Shown: positions 51,238 through 61,042, counted from the first letter of the stretch. The stretch: DNA of 64,000 nt from Congregibacter brevis (GCF_045689245.1 NZ_CP136865.1:124001-188000), one strand, 5' to 3'. Translations and numbers: made by a program. The notes: a model not told the origin generated them from the letters alone.

Positions 51238-51298
51238 GTACGCAGAGCGGAAAGCTCCGGTCATGGCTCTTTGATTATTGGCTTTTGGTTATTGGCTA

Positions 51299-51955
51299 TC
51301 AGTCCGAAGTCAAACGAACATTGAGATCGCCAGCCTGCAACTTGCCCCGCAACTGGCAGCTTCCGGTGCCTTCTTCCCAGAGAACCTCGGAGCCCACGAG
51401 CAGCTTCCGCTCATCAAACACCTCGCCGTCGGGAATTCGCAGGCTGGCGTCTCCGATGTTCGCATCCAGCTTGACCCTGGCAACGCTCGATGCGGGAGCA
51501 CTGATGCTTACATCACCCGCCCCGGCTTTAACGTTAAGACAGCCGCTTGCAGCATCGATTTTGAGATCCCCTGCGTCCATCTCAATGTCGAGTTGCTCGA
51601 CGGCGGGGACTTGAATAAGGAAACGCAGATCAGCGTGGCGCGTGGTGTAAGCAGAAGATGGTTTAAAAGATAGCGTAGACGTTGTGCCTTGCAGGGCGTG
51701 AACAATGCCCGCCTCGGCAGCCTTCTCTCGACAGGTATCGCTCTGTGAGTTGCAGAAAAATCGCGCGGTGGCGTGCAGCTCATCATCCATAGACGGCTCA
51801 ATCGTAAAGTCACCAGCGGGTAAAAGCAGCACCAGCTCACGACCAACCTTTGTATCCAGACTTGCGGCAGGTGTGATCTCGACATCGCGAACGCCGCTGG
51901 ACACACAAGCGGTCAAAGGCAAGAGGATGATAGGGGTCAGTAGCAGACGTCGCAT
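51299..51955 (-). CDS. DUF4097-like lipoprotein
   Basis: 218 residues. Lipobox LTAC (C17). The mature protein is a beta-helix of short repeats: LDIEMDAGDLKIDA, LNVKAGAGDVSISA, VKLDANIGDASLRI, LRGKLQAGDLNVRL. This GD-strand pattern is that of DUF4097 putative adhesin-type proteins. Two Cys (CNSQSDTC) may form a disulfide. Envelope role unknown. A hairpin lies upstream, and the M20 gene lies beyond on the same strand. Confidence 0.75.
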   Translation of the reverse strand: MRRLLLTPIILLPLTACVSSGVRDVEITPAASLDTKVGRELVLLLPAGDFTIEPSMDDELHATARFFCNSQSDTCREKAAEAGIVHALQGTTSTLSFKPSSAYTTRHADLRFLIQVPAVEQLDIEMDAGDLKIDAASGCLNVKAGAGDVSISAPASSVARVKLDANIGDASLRIPDGEVFDERKLLVGSEVLWEEGTGSCQLRGKLQAGDLNVRLTSD

Positions 51956-51990
51956 GTTAACTGTGCCTTAGGATCAAAACCCTGAGTCTA

Positions 51991-52030
51991 CCGCAGCGCG
52001 TCGGAGTGCCGACACATCTGGACGCTGCGG
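51991..52030. terminator. Hairpin between the M20 gene and DUF4097 gene
   Basis: CCGCAGCG (51991-51998) pairs with CGCTGCGG (52023-52030), and an inner GTCGG-AGTG-CCGAC hairpin sits in the loop. It lies 3' of the M20 gene. There is no T run on the minus strand, so it may be an attenuating or RNA-stabilising structure rather than a classical terminator. Confidence 0.5.
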
Positions 52031-52065
52031 ACACTCGCTTCGTCGTATCGTTTGAGGAAATTGTG

Positions 52066-53382
52066 TTACTGAGCGTCCAACGCCATCACCGTGTGGAACA
52101 ACACAGTGGCACCGTTCGCCATGTCCTCGGGCGATGTGTATTCGTAGGGCGAGTGGCTGATCCCGCCCTTACTCGGCACAAAAATCATGCCTGTGGGGGT
52201 GATCTTGGCGAGGTCCTGAGCATCATGCCCGGCACCGGAGGGCATGCGCTGGTAGCTGTAACCCAAGGACTCTGCGGCTTCGGCGATAAGATCACGGATG
52301 CCTGTATCCGTTAGCGCAGGGGGTGAGGCTACGTCCAGCTCGTTAAAGCTGATAGATACCTCTGATGCCTTTGCGATGTCCTGCGCCTGCGTTTCTACCA
52401 GATCAAACACCTGCTGCATTTTGTCGCCATCTAGGTCGCGAATTTCAAGGCTCATAATGACTTTACCCGGAACAACATTAGGTGCTCCCGGAAATGCCTC
52501 AATGCGTCCCACAGTAGCTACCTGACGGCCTTCTAACTCTGTCGCCGTCGTGTTGATCGCGATAGCCAACTTAGATGCGGCCACCAAGGCGTCATTACGT
52601 TGAGGCATAGGCGTTGTGCCCCCATGATTAGCAACACCCTCAACCGTGACGTCCCACCAACGAATCCCAACAATGCCTTGGACAACGCCGATTTGTAACT
52701 CCTTCTGCTCGAGAATACCGCCCTGCTCGATATGCAGCTCGAGGAATGCCGTCAGCGATTCAGGCGGCCTCGCAGCTTCCTCGATGCGCTCGGCGTCGCC
52801 CCCTACACGAGCGAGCCCTTCGCGAATGGTAAAACCACTATTAGAGACAACGTCCAAGGCGTCCTCAGTCAGTTTGCCAATCATGGCTCGGCTACCAACC
52901 AGGCCGCCCTCCTCGTCGGTAAAGCTGACGACCTCTAAGGGATGTTCGGTGGTTATCCCCGCTTGATTGAGCAGCTCTACAACCTCAAGGGCCCCCACTA
53001 CGCCCACTTGTCCATCGTAGTTGCCGCCACCGGGAACCGAATCAATATGCGAGCCGAACAATATCGGTGGCAGAGCTTCGTTGTTTCCTACACGACGGCC
53101 AACAATATTACCGGCCAAATCGGTGCTTACCGTTAATCCAAGAGAGACCATTTGTTCCTTGAGCCAAGCCCGCCCCTCTAAATCGGCGTCGCTAAAGGCG
53201 ACGCGACTCACGCCTCCCTCGGGATTCGCACCAAACTGCCCGAGCGCCTCGATCCGCGATTGCATGCGGTCAGGGTCGGCGCGAAGCATGTCTTCAGCGA
53301 TAGCCGCCGTAGTCATAAGAGACCCAAGAATCAGAGCTGCTCCACAGCGTGGGAGTGCGCAGGCAAGAACAAATCTTTTCAT
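52066..53382 (-). CDS. Exported M20-family amidohydrolase (carbamoylase/allantoate amidohydrolase-like)
   Basis: 438 residues. Signal peptide ends TAAIAE. The M20/hydantoinase-carbamoylase metal motifs are LFGSHIDSVPGGGNYDGQVG (His, Asp), SFTDEEGG (Glu-Glu) and ELHIEQGGILE (His-Glu). VGIRWWDVTVEGVANHGG is the dimerisation domain start. The family hydrolyses N-carbamoyl amino acids or ureides. Periplasmic location is unusual because known carbamoylases are cytoplasmic. It lies 20 kb from the hydantoinase module, so a functional link is only a guess. Confidence 0.88.
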   Translation of the reverse strand: MKRFVLACALPRCGAALILGSLMTTAAIAEDMLRADPDRMQSRIEALGQFGANPEGGVSRVAFSDADLEGRAWLKEQMVSLGLTVSTDLAGNIVGRRVGNNEALPPILFGSHIDSVPGGGNYDGQVGVVGALEVVELLNQAGITTEHPLEVVSFTDEEGGLVGSRAMIGKLTEDALDVVSNSGFTIREGLARVGGDAERIEEAARPPESLTAFLELHIEQGGILEQKELQIGVVQGIVGIRWWDVTVEGVANHGGTTPMPQRNDALVAASKLAIAINTTATELEGRQVATVGRIEAFPGAPNVVPGKVIMSLEIRDLDGDKMQQVFDLVETQAQDIAKASEVSISFNELDVASPPALTDTGIRDLIAEAAESLGYSYQRMPSGAGHDAQDLAKITPTGMIFVPSKGGISHSPYEYTSPEDMANGATVLFHTVMALDAQ

Positions 53383-53433
53383 TATTGGTTTCTCTAAGGC
53401 GTGAATGACGCTGGGCAGAGCCTGAGGGCGAGC

Positions 53434-55671
53434 TTAATCTGTCGGCGTAGTCTCTGGCTCAATACCGGTGTAATAACTTTCATCTAGCGGCGGGTAGTTC
53501 AAAATCGCGCGTTCTTCGTTCACACGCTCCAAGTTTGCCCGACGAAGCGCAGCAAAGCGTGGATGCAACTGCAAATCCTTGTACACACGATCCCTGAACA
53601 CAAAAACGTCTAAAGGGTGTCCCTTACTAAAAGCCGACTCCAAAAAGTCGATGCTTTTTTCGTCATCACCGACAATCGCCCAATAGGCAGCGTCATCACG
53701 ATCACGACCGGGCGACACGTCGCCCCCTGCACGGAACATATCGATAGTAAAACGCCAGCGCTGCATGGCATCCTCATACTCGGCAGTGTTACCAACCGCA
53801 CGCAATGCCAGCGCTAGTTGCCCATAGGGCGGGGGGTTTACGCTCACCGAGGGGCGCAGCTTGGTCGCATAGGTCTCCAGGCTACCGTCGAAGGCCGCTG
53901 CAAAGTGCGCGGCAAGCTCTTCATCAGCTTCGGCTTGCGAAAGTGCTCGTATCAATACCGTATGCGCCGCATAGTACTCAGGGAAGTCGGCCACGGCCTT
54001 GCGGGCCTTATTCAATGCACCCGCCAGATCGCCCTCAGACTCCATGCCATAAGGTTCGAATAGCGGCTGAAGCTTATGCGGCCCCTTGTACTCAGCATCA
54101 ATACCCAAATCATAATAGCTGCTACGCAATTCGCCTGAGGTCCGGGCATCGAGCTTGTCCAGCGGCAGGGTCTCTTGCAGCAGAATACTTTCCGCGGGCT
54201 GATTGTCGAGCATAAGAAGCCCCGAACGAATCCGTATGCTCTCAAACTCGCCGGGATTGGCGCGGATATAACGCTCGCCGACCCGCTTTGCAGTTTCAAA
54301 ATCGCCAATTCGGTAGTTATAAAGAATCGTGTTTGTAACACCCGGTGGGTACAGCGGATCGATATCCACCAAGGTTTTGAGCTGGTCAGCTACATCCCGC
54401 AAGCGGCCATTAAAGGCCAGGGCCAGAGCCAGCCAGTTGCGGGCATCCAAAGAATTAGGGTTCAGTTCCAGCGCGCGGCGCAGGCTGGAGACGGCAAAAT
54501 CCGGTCGACCAATATCCGCGTTAATGAGGCCCTGTATTGCGAAGCCATCCGCAAGCTTCGGATCAAGTGCCAACGCCTTATCCACGTCAGCACGCGCCAG
54601 CGTAAGCGCCTCCTGAGCGGGAATACTGCCGTAGGAGCCGGGCCGATCCGAGAGCAATGTGTAGGCTTTAGCGCGGGACGCGTATGCCGGCGCGTAGGTC
54701 GGGTCAATCTCGATAGCGCGATTGAGCAGCTCCAAAGCCCGCTGCATACCAGACGCATCCCGGCTCGCGATCAGGTCCCGGGCCTGTAAAAATAGATTAA
54801 AGGCACTAATGTCCGTACGTGCTGCAGGAGCAATCGCCGGCGCAGCATCGGCCATGAGCTCATCGGTGAGTGCCACCAAAATCTGCTGGGCGATGTCGTC
54901 TTGCACCGCAAAGATATCGCTAAGATCCCGGTCGTAGGTTTGGGACCACAAATGAAAGCCATCGCTCACCTGAATCAGCTGCGCCGTCACGCGGACTTTG
55001 TCGCCCTGGCTACGCACGGAGCCTTCAAGGATGTGCGCCACATTGAGCACCTGACCAATCTCGCGAAGATCCTCGTTACGCCCCTTAAAAGCAAAGGATG
55101 AGGTGCGTCCGGCGACCTTCATGCCGTCAACTTGGGCCAACACGTTCAGAAGCTCCTCCGAAATACCATCGGCGAAGTACTCCTGGTCGCCATCGGGGGA
55201 TAGATCTGCAAAAGGCAGCACCGCTATCGACGCATCTTTGACCGGCGGGGTGGCGTCACTCACCAGTTGTTCGTCAACTTGCAACGCAGTATCAGCTGCC
55301 GCGGTGTCTCCAGTGTCTGTTTGTCGCTCAGGCAAAAAACGTGGTGCAAGCAATGCTCCAGCAAACATCAAGAAGGAGATCAACAGCGCGATATCAAGCT
55401 TGGAAGCCGTCTGGGTGGTAATACTCTCTTCTTTGTCGACAGCAGAGGTGCGCTGGATACCTTCCGGCGTAAGCTCAAAAGCCCAGGCAAATATAAGAAC
55501 AATGGGGAAAACGAGGACCAAGAATGACAGGACAACAGCATCAAACCATGCGGGCAGTGCGATGGCCTCTTCAACCGTAGCTGCCACCTGCACAATCACC
55601 CAGCTAACAACAACGTATAAGCCCGCTACACGAAAGACATTACGCCGCTTGAGTTCGCCGAAAAAACTCAC
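53434..55671 (-). CDS. Membrane-anchored TolB-like/TPR repeat protein
   Basis: 745 residues from a GTG. N-terminal FGELKRRNVFRVAGLYVV and two membrane helices (about 12-30, 45-65), then a third near 93-112. Next comes a TolB-like (FlgO-type) domain: SIAVLPFADLSPDGDQEYFADG, then HILEGSVRSQGDKVRVTAQLI. From about residue 290 there are several TPR repeats (PTYAPAYASRAKAYTLL, PNSLDARNWLALALAF). The family also includes adenylate cyclase-linked proteins, but neither a cyclase nor a DNA-binding domain is present here. Probably a scaffold or sensor. A hairpin lies upstream of its start. Confidence 0.8.
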   Translation of the reverse strand: MSFFGELKRRNVFRVAGLYVVVSWVIVQVAATVEEAIALPAWFDAVVLSFLVLVFPIVLIFAWAFELTPEGIQRTSAVDKEESITTQTASKLDIALLISFLMFAGALLAPRFLPERQTDTGDTAAADTALQVDEQLVSDATPPVKDASIAVLPFADLSPDGDQEYFADGISEELLNVLAQVDGMKVAGRTSSFAFKGRNEDLREIGQVLNVAHILEGSVRSQGDKVRVTAQLIQVSDGFHLWSQTYDRDLSDIFAVQDDIAQQILVALTDELMADAAPAIAPAARTDISAFNLFLQARDLIASRDASGMQRALELLNRAIEIDPTYAPAYASRAKAYTLLSDRPGSYGSIPAQEALTLARADVDKALALDPKLADGFAIQGLINADIGRPDFAVSSLRRALELNPNSLDARNWLALALAFNGRLRDVADQLKTLVDIDPLYPPGVTNTILYNYRIGDFETAKRVGERYIRANPGEFESIRIRSGLLMLDNQPAESILLQETLPLDKLDARTSGELRSSYYDLGIDAEYKGPHKLQPLFEPYGMESEGDLAGALNKARKAVADFPEYYAAHTVLIRALSQAEADEELAAHFAAAFDGSLETYATKLRPSVSVNPPPYGQLALALRAVGNTAEYEDAMQRWRFTIDMFRAGGDVSPGRDRDDAAYWAIVGDDEKSIDFLESAFSKGHPLDVFVFRDRVYKDLQLHPRFAALRRANLERVNEERAILNYPPLDESYYTGIEPETTPTD

Positions 55672-55682
55672 ACACTAGACCT

Positions 55683-55718
55683 GCCGAAAAAGGATGCGCT
55701 GACCATAGCGCATTCGGC
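55683..55718. other. Bulged hairpin between the S9 peptidase gene and TPR gene
   Basis: GCCGA (55683-55687) pairs with TCGGC (55714-55718), and ATGCGCT (55694-55700) pairs with AGCGCAT (55707-55713) across loop GACCAT, with a 6-nt bulge on one side. It is 12 bp upstream of the TPR gene start and 3' of the S9 gene, so it would fold in the transcript leader. Confidence 0.55.
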
Positions 55719-55775
55719 GAGCCCACACTAGAGATATGGGCCCCACCAGCAGTCTCAGTCCTTACTTTTAGCGCG

Positions 55776-57791
55776 TCACTTCAGGTAGTGATCAAACCAT
55801 GCCACCCAACGCTCCAGTCTGTCTTTTTGAAAACTCGGCCGCCGAATTCCATGATGCTCATCGGGATACACCACCAGCTGGGTCTCTTTACCGAGACGTT
55901 TCATAGCAAGGTACATTTGTTCGGAGTTGATAATGGGGACGTTCCAATCCACCGCACCACCCATCCATTGGGTAGGCGTAGTGATGTCCTCAACCTTCCA
56001 GAAGGGCGATAGTGCATCCCAGCGCTCGCGGTTTTCCCAGGGCAGCCCGAACTCAAGCTCATACATGAGCTGATACTGATCGTGGCCGTAGTTCGCAGGC
56101 ACTAGGCCTAAACTCGCACCGGAAGAAGCCGCTTTAAAACGCGTGCTCTGAGTAATTACGTAATTGGTAAGGATGCCACCGTAAGACCAGCCTCCAACAC
56201 CCAGACGCTCGGGGTCCACAATGCCCATTTCGATGCCGTGATCTACGGCCGCTAAGACGTCCTGCACATCCTTTTCACCCCAAGCCGCAACGGTACCTTT
56301 GGCGAAGGCCTCGCCATAGCCTACTGAACCTCGCGGATTAGGCATGATCACTACATAACCGTTCGCAGCAAACAAGTGCGCGTTGTCCCGGAAGCTATAG
56401 CTGAACTGCGCAGCCGGGCCACCATGGAGCCAGAGGATTGTCGGGTAAAGCTTGCCAGCTTCAAAATCTGGCGGCCGAACAAAAAACGCTTCGACAGTTG
56501 TGCCATCTGCACTTCTAAATGCCTGCTTTTCTACGTTGGCCGGCATAACCTCATCGAACACTCCACCATTAACGTCTGTCAGACTAGTGATCACGCCATC
56601 GTCGTAGGCGTAGATTTCTGAGGGCCGGTTCGCCTGCTCCACCCTGACCACGGTGCGACCGGCAGCCACTTCGATATCTCGAACGGTGACCGGACCATCA
56701 AGCTCTCGCTTCAGACCCGTTCCATTGCTGGCAACAGAAGCGAAGTGCACCTGCCCGCTGTCTTCCAGACGAAACAGAATGCGCTTACCATCGGCGCTAT
56801 ATTGTGGATCTGATACGTTACGATCCAAATCAGCCGTGAGTAAGCGACGTTCATATTTGTCCGCGGGTGTAACCGCCAAATACTGCGTGGGAGTTAGCGC
56901 AGAACCACCGACATCAGGTCCTGTCGTCGTCACATAAGCGATCCTTTTGCCATCAGGGCTCCACGTAGGAGACCGCTCCCTGCCCTCGCTATCAGTCACC
57001 TTGGACATTTTTGGCTCATCACCCGCCAAATCTACACGCCAGATATTTGAGCCGTAATGAAGATCTGGCTCCTCAGAGCGATCACTCACAAAAGCTATGG
57101 ACTGACCATCAGGACTCCATACCGGATCTTCATCCTCATAATCCCCGAAAGTCACTTGCACCGGCGCATCCTCGCCCGGCGTGTAGGTATATATGTGGGT
57201 ACGACGACGGTCCAGGTAACCGGCGTAATCGCGTTTGAACTGAATGCGATCGATTACGTGAGGCTTAGGACGATCGTCATCCTCCGTATCTTCGGTCATT
57301 TCTTCCGGCGTCATGTCCTCGATCTCAAGCAGTAGTCGGCTGCCATCGGGAGACCATGCATAGCCGCTGACACCCTGCTTAACATCGGTAATCTGCACTG
57401 CATCACCACCTAGTCGGTTCAGTCGCCAAACCTGCGTTTTGGCGTCTTCACCACGGCTGGCGGTAAAGCTCAGATACTTGTTGTCGGGGGTCCAGCGTGG
57501 GCGCCGCGCAGAGCTCTCTGGCGACGTCATCGGGATAGCTTCACCACCATCTATGGAAACCATCCAAATTTGTGTTCTGGACTTGTCTTCCTCAAGGTCT
57601 TTTTCAGTAACCGTATAGGCGACCCACCGGCCATCAGGACTGATCTGGTGATCACCAACCGACTTAATCGCCATGATGTCATCGATAGTAAGCGGATGCT
57701 GACCATCCGCCTGAGCGTGGAGATTCGGCACCAAACTACACACAGACAACAGAGAAAACTGCAATACAACGCGGATAGCGCGCATAAACAC
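55776..57791 (-). CDS. S9-family prolyl oligopeptidase/acylaminoacyl peptidase, exported
   Basis: 671 residues with a signal peptide of about 27 residues ending LHAQ. N-terminal seven-bladed propeller with TolB-like blades (SPDGRWVAYTV, SPDGSRLLLEI, SPDGQSIAFVS, SPDGKRIAYVT). C-terminal alpha/beta hydrolase: LWLHGGPAAQF as the oxyanion region, GWSYGG nucleophile with S536, and a His in PDEHHGI for the triad. It cuts short peptides in the periplasm, often after proline or at acylated N-termini. Monocistronic by appearance, divergent from the adenine deaminase-like gene. Confidence 0.93.
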   Translation of the reverse strand: MFMRAIRVVLQFSLLSVCSLVPNLHAQADGQHPLTIDDIMAIKSVGDHQISPDGRWVAYTVTEKDLEEDKSRTQIWMVSIDGGEAIPMTSPESSARRPRWTPDNKYLSFTASRGEDAKTQVWRLNRLGGDAVQITDVKQGVSGYAWSPDGSRLLLEIEDMTPEEMTEDTEDDDRPKPHVIDRIQFKRDYAGYLDRRRTHIYTYTPGEDAPVQVTFGDYEDEDPVWSPDGQSIAFVSDRSEEPDLHYGSNIWRVDLAGDEPKMSKVTDSEGRERSPTWSPDGKRIAYVTTTGPDVGGSALTPTQYLAVTPADKYERRLLTADLDRNVSDPQYSADGKRILFRLEDSGQVHFASVASNGTGLKRELDGPVTVRDIEVAAGRTVVRVEQANRPSEIYAYDDGVITSLTDVNGGVFDEVMPANVEKQAFRSADGTTVEAFFVRPPDFEAGKLYPTILWLHGGPAAQFSYSFRDNAHLFAANGYVVIMPNPRGSVGYGEAFAKGTVAAWGEKDVQDVLAAVDHGIEMGIVDPERLGVGGWSYGGILTNYVITQSTRFKAASSGASLGLVPANYGHDQYQLMYELEFGLPWENRERWDALSPFWKVEDITTPTQWMGGAVDWNVPIINSEQMYLAMKRLGKETQLVVYPDEHHGIRRPSFQKDRLERWVAWFDHYLK

Positions 57792-57920
57792 GACCTCGAA
57801 AATGAAGACTAGGGATTAGCAGAAATCATAGCAGCAGATTTTCCCTTGTCTAATCGCAGACCATCTTCTCCTGCCTAGGCTATGATTATGCGGCGCTACT
57901 ACCTATCGCCGGAGAATCTC

Positions 57921-59816
57921 ATGCGAATGCTCGCTCTCGCCTTATTACTCATGTGCGGAAATTTGTTCGCCCAAACGCTCCCGGGCTTCCGAGAAGAAAC
58001 TACCGTGCTGTCTCCGGAAGTTGAGACTCGTCGGCAATTACTACAAGTATCGCTAGGGCGCGCGCCCGCCGATCTGTTGATTCGCAACGTTACGCTGCTC
58101 AACGTTTTTACGGGGAACTGGGAGTCGGCGCAGGACATTGCCATTTCTGGAGATCGCATCGCTTGGGTGGGGAATAGCGGCAACTTCACCGGCAAAGCGC
58201 TAGCCATTCGCGATGCCAGCGACCTTTGGGCCGTACCCGGCTTTGGTGAATCGCACAAACACATCGAGAGCAGCTACCTCACACCCGAATACGAAGCGGA
58301 GCTGGTGATTCCCTTTGGCAGCACGTGGACCGTCGAAGGCTCCCACGAAATTTCTAACGTGGTGGGCAATAACAACGTGAACTTCTGGCTCTACGCCGAA
58401 GACGCCGGAAGCCCGCTAAAAATCTTCCCTGCCGTGGGATCTGCCACACCGCCCACCGTCTATGAATCTGGTGGAGGCTATTACGGCCATGACGAAATGA
58501 AAGCCTTTATGGAGCGGGACCTTCGCGTCGTTGGTCTTGGCGAGGTTATGGATTGGACATCGGTTAGCGAGTTAGACGCTCCGGGTCACGAACGTATCTG
58601 GGGAATGATGCAGGCCACGCGGCAGAACCGCGGAGTCATTGAAGGTCACGGAGCGGGCCTTGTCACATCAGCCGAGATCAACGCATTTGCTGCGGCGGGA
58701 CTATCTTCTGATCACGAAGTTCGACTACCCGAAGAAGGGCTGGAAAAACTACGACGAGGTGTCTTCCTGGAAGTGAAAGTCCGCGCCATGCGAGATCTAT
58801 TCCCTTACCTCATAAAGGAAGGAGTTAGCGACTGGAGCAATGTGTCGGTCACTACCGATGATCGCGACGTGCACACAACGACTCAGCTTGGCTCCATGGA
58901 TTACAACATTCGCTCAGCGATCAAAGCGGGCATACCCACAACCATCGCTTACCAAATGGGCAGCTACAACACTGCCAGACATTTTAATATCGATGATCGA
59001 GTAGGCAGTATCGCCCCCGGTCGCTTCGCAGACATAGTGCTGCTGACCGACCCCGATACCGTGGCCGTAGAGTCGGTCTACGCCAGCGGAAGACTCGCGG
59101 CGCAAAACGGCAAGTACCTGCTGGATGTACCCAAGATCGATTACCCAGCGTGGGCAACCAATACAATGAACGTGGGGCGCACACTTACAGCCTCAGACTT
59201 CGTCATGACGGCGCCCAAAGGTCGGGAGACTATGGATATTGCGGTGTTGGAGCCGTTTTACTTTAAACCGGAGCTCCCCAAGGACACCCTGGCAGTAACC
59301 GAAGGCGAGCTCCGCGCGGATCCGTCTCGCGGCATCAGCAAAGTCGCCGTGATCGACCGTTACCACGGAGACGCTGCGCTATCGACAATGTTCTGGCGCA
59401 ACGTCGGTCCTCTTTCACCAAACTCCGCCCTTGCCAGCTCTCAGTCCCATGATCTACACAACATCTGGGTACTAGGTAACGATGACAAAGCCATGGCTCT
59501 GGCGGCAAATACCGTTGCACAAATGCAGGGGGGCTGGGCGCTCGTCCATAACGGAGAGGTGGTCGCAACGGTACGCCTGGAAGTTGCCGGGCTGGTCTCG
59601 CAGCGTTCCGTTACTGAAGTGGGCGCCGAGGTAGAGGCGCTATTCAATGCAGCGGATCAGATGGATTGGATTGGTAACCCCGGTCTACCCGAGCGGATGC
59701 GCTTCGCATTTTTAACCGCGTCGCCGTGGAAATGGCAGCTTGTGGCTCCTTATGCGGGTAATCCAGGCGGCCTGGTCAACATCACCACCGGTGAGACCCA
59801 TCCCGTAGCTTGGTAA
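57921..59816 (+). CDS. Adenine deaminase-like amidohydrolase with signal peptide
   Basis: 631 residues from ATG 57921, preceded by CGGAGA; a start at 57882 would add 13 residues and hide the signal peptide. MRMLALALLL to FAQ is a Sec signal. The Ade family layout is kept: HxH metal site in ESHKHIESS (usually DAHVHIESS), the later SSDHEVRLPEEG and a C-terminal SHDLHNIWVLG. The segment SHEISNVVG replaces the usual DPHEIANV. Adenine deaminases are normally cytoplasmic; this copy would act in the periplasm and may have another purine or imino substrate. The downstream HupE-like gene overlaps by one base (TAATG). Confidence 0.82.
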   Translation: MRMLALALLLMCGNLFAQTLPGFREETTVLSPEVETRRQLLQVSLGRAPADLLIRNVTLLNVFTGNWESAQDIAISGDRIAWVGNSGNFTGKALAIRDASDLWAVPGFGESHKHIESSYLTPEYEAELVIPFGSTWTVEGSHEISNVVGNNNVNFWLYAEDAGSPLKIFPAVGSATPPTVYESGGGYYGHDEMKAFMERDLRVVGLGEVMDWTSVSELDAPGHERIWGMMQATRQNRGVIEGHGAGLVTSAEINAFAAAGLSSDHEVRLPEEGLEKLRRGVFLEVKVRAMRDLFPYLIKEGVSDWSNVSVTTDDRDVHTTTQLGSMDYNIRSAIKAGIPTTIAYQMGSYNTARHFNIDDRVGSIAPGRFADIVLLTDPDTVAVESVYASGRLAAQNGKYLLDVPKIDYPAWATNTMNVGRTLTASDFVMTAPKGRETMDIAVLEPFYFKPELPKDTLAVTEGELRADPSRGISKVAVIDRYHGDAALSTMFWRNVGPLSPNSALASSQSHDLHNIWVLGNDDKAMALAANTVAQMQGGWALVHNGEVVATVRLEVAGLVSQRSVTEVGAEVEALFNAADQMDWIGNPGLPERMRFAFLTASPWKWQLVAPYAGNPGGLVNITTGETHPVAW

Positions 59817-60964
59817 TGCGAACGGGGCTGCTTTTAGCGCTTCTCCTGGTCGCGGTCAGCGCGCATTCGCATCTTCTTAATATGTCCAGATCCACCGTTT
59901 CGGTGCATTCTGACGGCAGAGTCACTGTGGATCTGACGCTCGACTTACTAGCGACCGCCGGCAGTCGAGAGGAATACTGGTTGTGGAGCCAGCAAGACGA
60001 TCCTCTTAGCGATGGCTCGATCGAACGGGCACTCTCGCCGCTCCCCAACGCCATCGCTCTTACCGCAAACGGTGCGGGGGTCTCTCTTAGAATCGAAGAG
60101 GTGAACCTTCCAGAGGCAAGCCGCGAAGAGTTCCTTGATCCTCTGGCTTGGCCGCGCTCTGAGATTCGACTCACGGGAACACTCCCCAAATCATCAGACA
60201 CCACTGAGCCCCTGACGCTGCAGGTTAGCTATCTGGACAGCTTTATATTTGAAGAACCCATCGCCAACACCCTCAGAGCCGAAGCAAATGGGCGCAAGCA
60301 AACCCGCTGGTTAGTTACCGGACAGCGATCTCCTGCATTTTTGATCGCCGCCGAATCCCAGCAGGACCAGCCTCCGGTTGTCGAGACATCAAAGACTGGT
60401 TCATCTGAAGCGCGAGCCGTTTTCGCAGATCTACTGTTGGCCGGGTTCCGGCACATTTTCCCGGACGGAATCGATCATCTATTGTTTGTGGCTGCACTGT
60501 TTTTTGGATCCGCCTCTCTTGCGGGACTAGTCGGCATCGTCACCTTGTTTACGATTGCACACTCGCTGAGTCTCGGCTTGACGGCCCTGGGTTGGATTAG
60601 CGCGCCAGCGTCCATCGTTGAGCCACTCATCCTGCTAAGCATTGTTTGGATAGCCATAGCCAATTTGGCGGGAGGCACGGGAACTCATACACGCTACCCT
60701 CTGGTCTTGGTCTTTGGTTTGATACACGGGCTTGGGTTTGCCGCCGCACTTCGGGAAATAGGCTTACCCGCTGATTTTCTTATCGCGGGTTTATTGGCAT
60801 TCAACCTGGGAGTAGAAGCAGCACAGCTCGCCTTTCTATTTTGTTTGAGTGCTATCTCGCTGCTATTTTTACGCTGGTTTCCCGAAACAGTCCCATGGAA
60901 ACGCGGCGGCTCGGTGCTGATAATTGTTCTCACTTCTGCCATCGCGGGATTGCGCTTCTTTTAA
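59816..60964 (+). CDS. HupE/UreJ-like membrane protein
   Basis: 382 residues. The start ATG shares one A with the previous TAA. Signal-like N-terminus (about 18 residues), then a ~190-residue extracytoplasmic beta-rich domain. From about residue 205 come six or seven helices with FRHIFPDGIDHLLFVAALFF, FTIAHSLSLGL and LVFGLIHGLGFAAAL. These His-containing helices are the HupE/UreJ_2 signature, a family linked to nickel or cobalt movement but mostly unproven in this long form. Coupled to the adenine deaminase-like gene, perhaps to bring its metal; this is inference. Confidence 0.8.
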   Translation: MRTGLLLALLLVAVSAHSHLLNMSRSTVSVHSDGRVTVDLTLDLLATAGSREEYWLWSQQDDPLSDGSIERALSPLPNAIALTANGAGVSLRIEEVNLPEASREEFLDPLAWPRSEIRLTGTLPKSSDTTEPLTLQVSYLDSFIFEEPIANTLRAEANGRKQTRWLVTGQRSPAFLIAAESQQDQPPVVETSKTGSSEARAVFADLLLAGFRHIFPDGIDHLLFVAALFFGSASLAGLVGIVTLFTIAHSLSLGLTALGWISAPASIVEPLILLSIVWIAIANLAGGTGTHTRYPLVLVFGLIHGLGFAAALREIGLPADFLIAGLLAFNLGVEAAQLAFLFCLSAISLLFLRWFPETVPWKRGGSVLIIVLTSAIAGLRFF

Positions 60965-61042
60965 GTAATCATCGCATTGCTTTTAAATGAGCGGCAGTCA
61001 TCCTAGACTAGCCGTCTAACTAACAATAAGGCGTAACTCAAC

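Noticed and set aside
54175..54789. Plus-strand 204-residue frame opposite the TPR gene
   Set aside because: Lies inside a complete gene on the other strand with no supporting motif or ribosome binding site.
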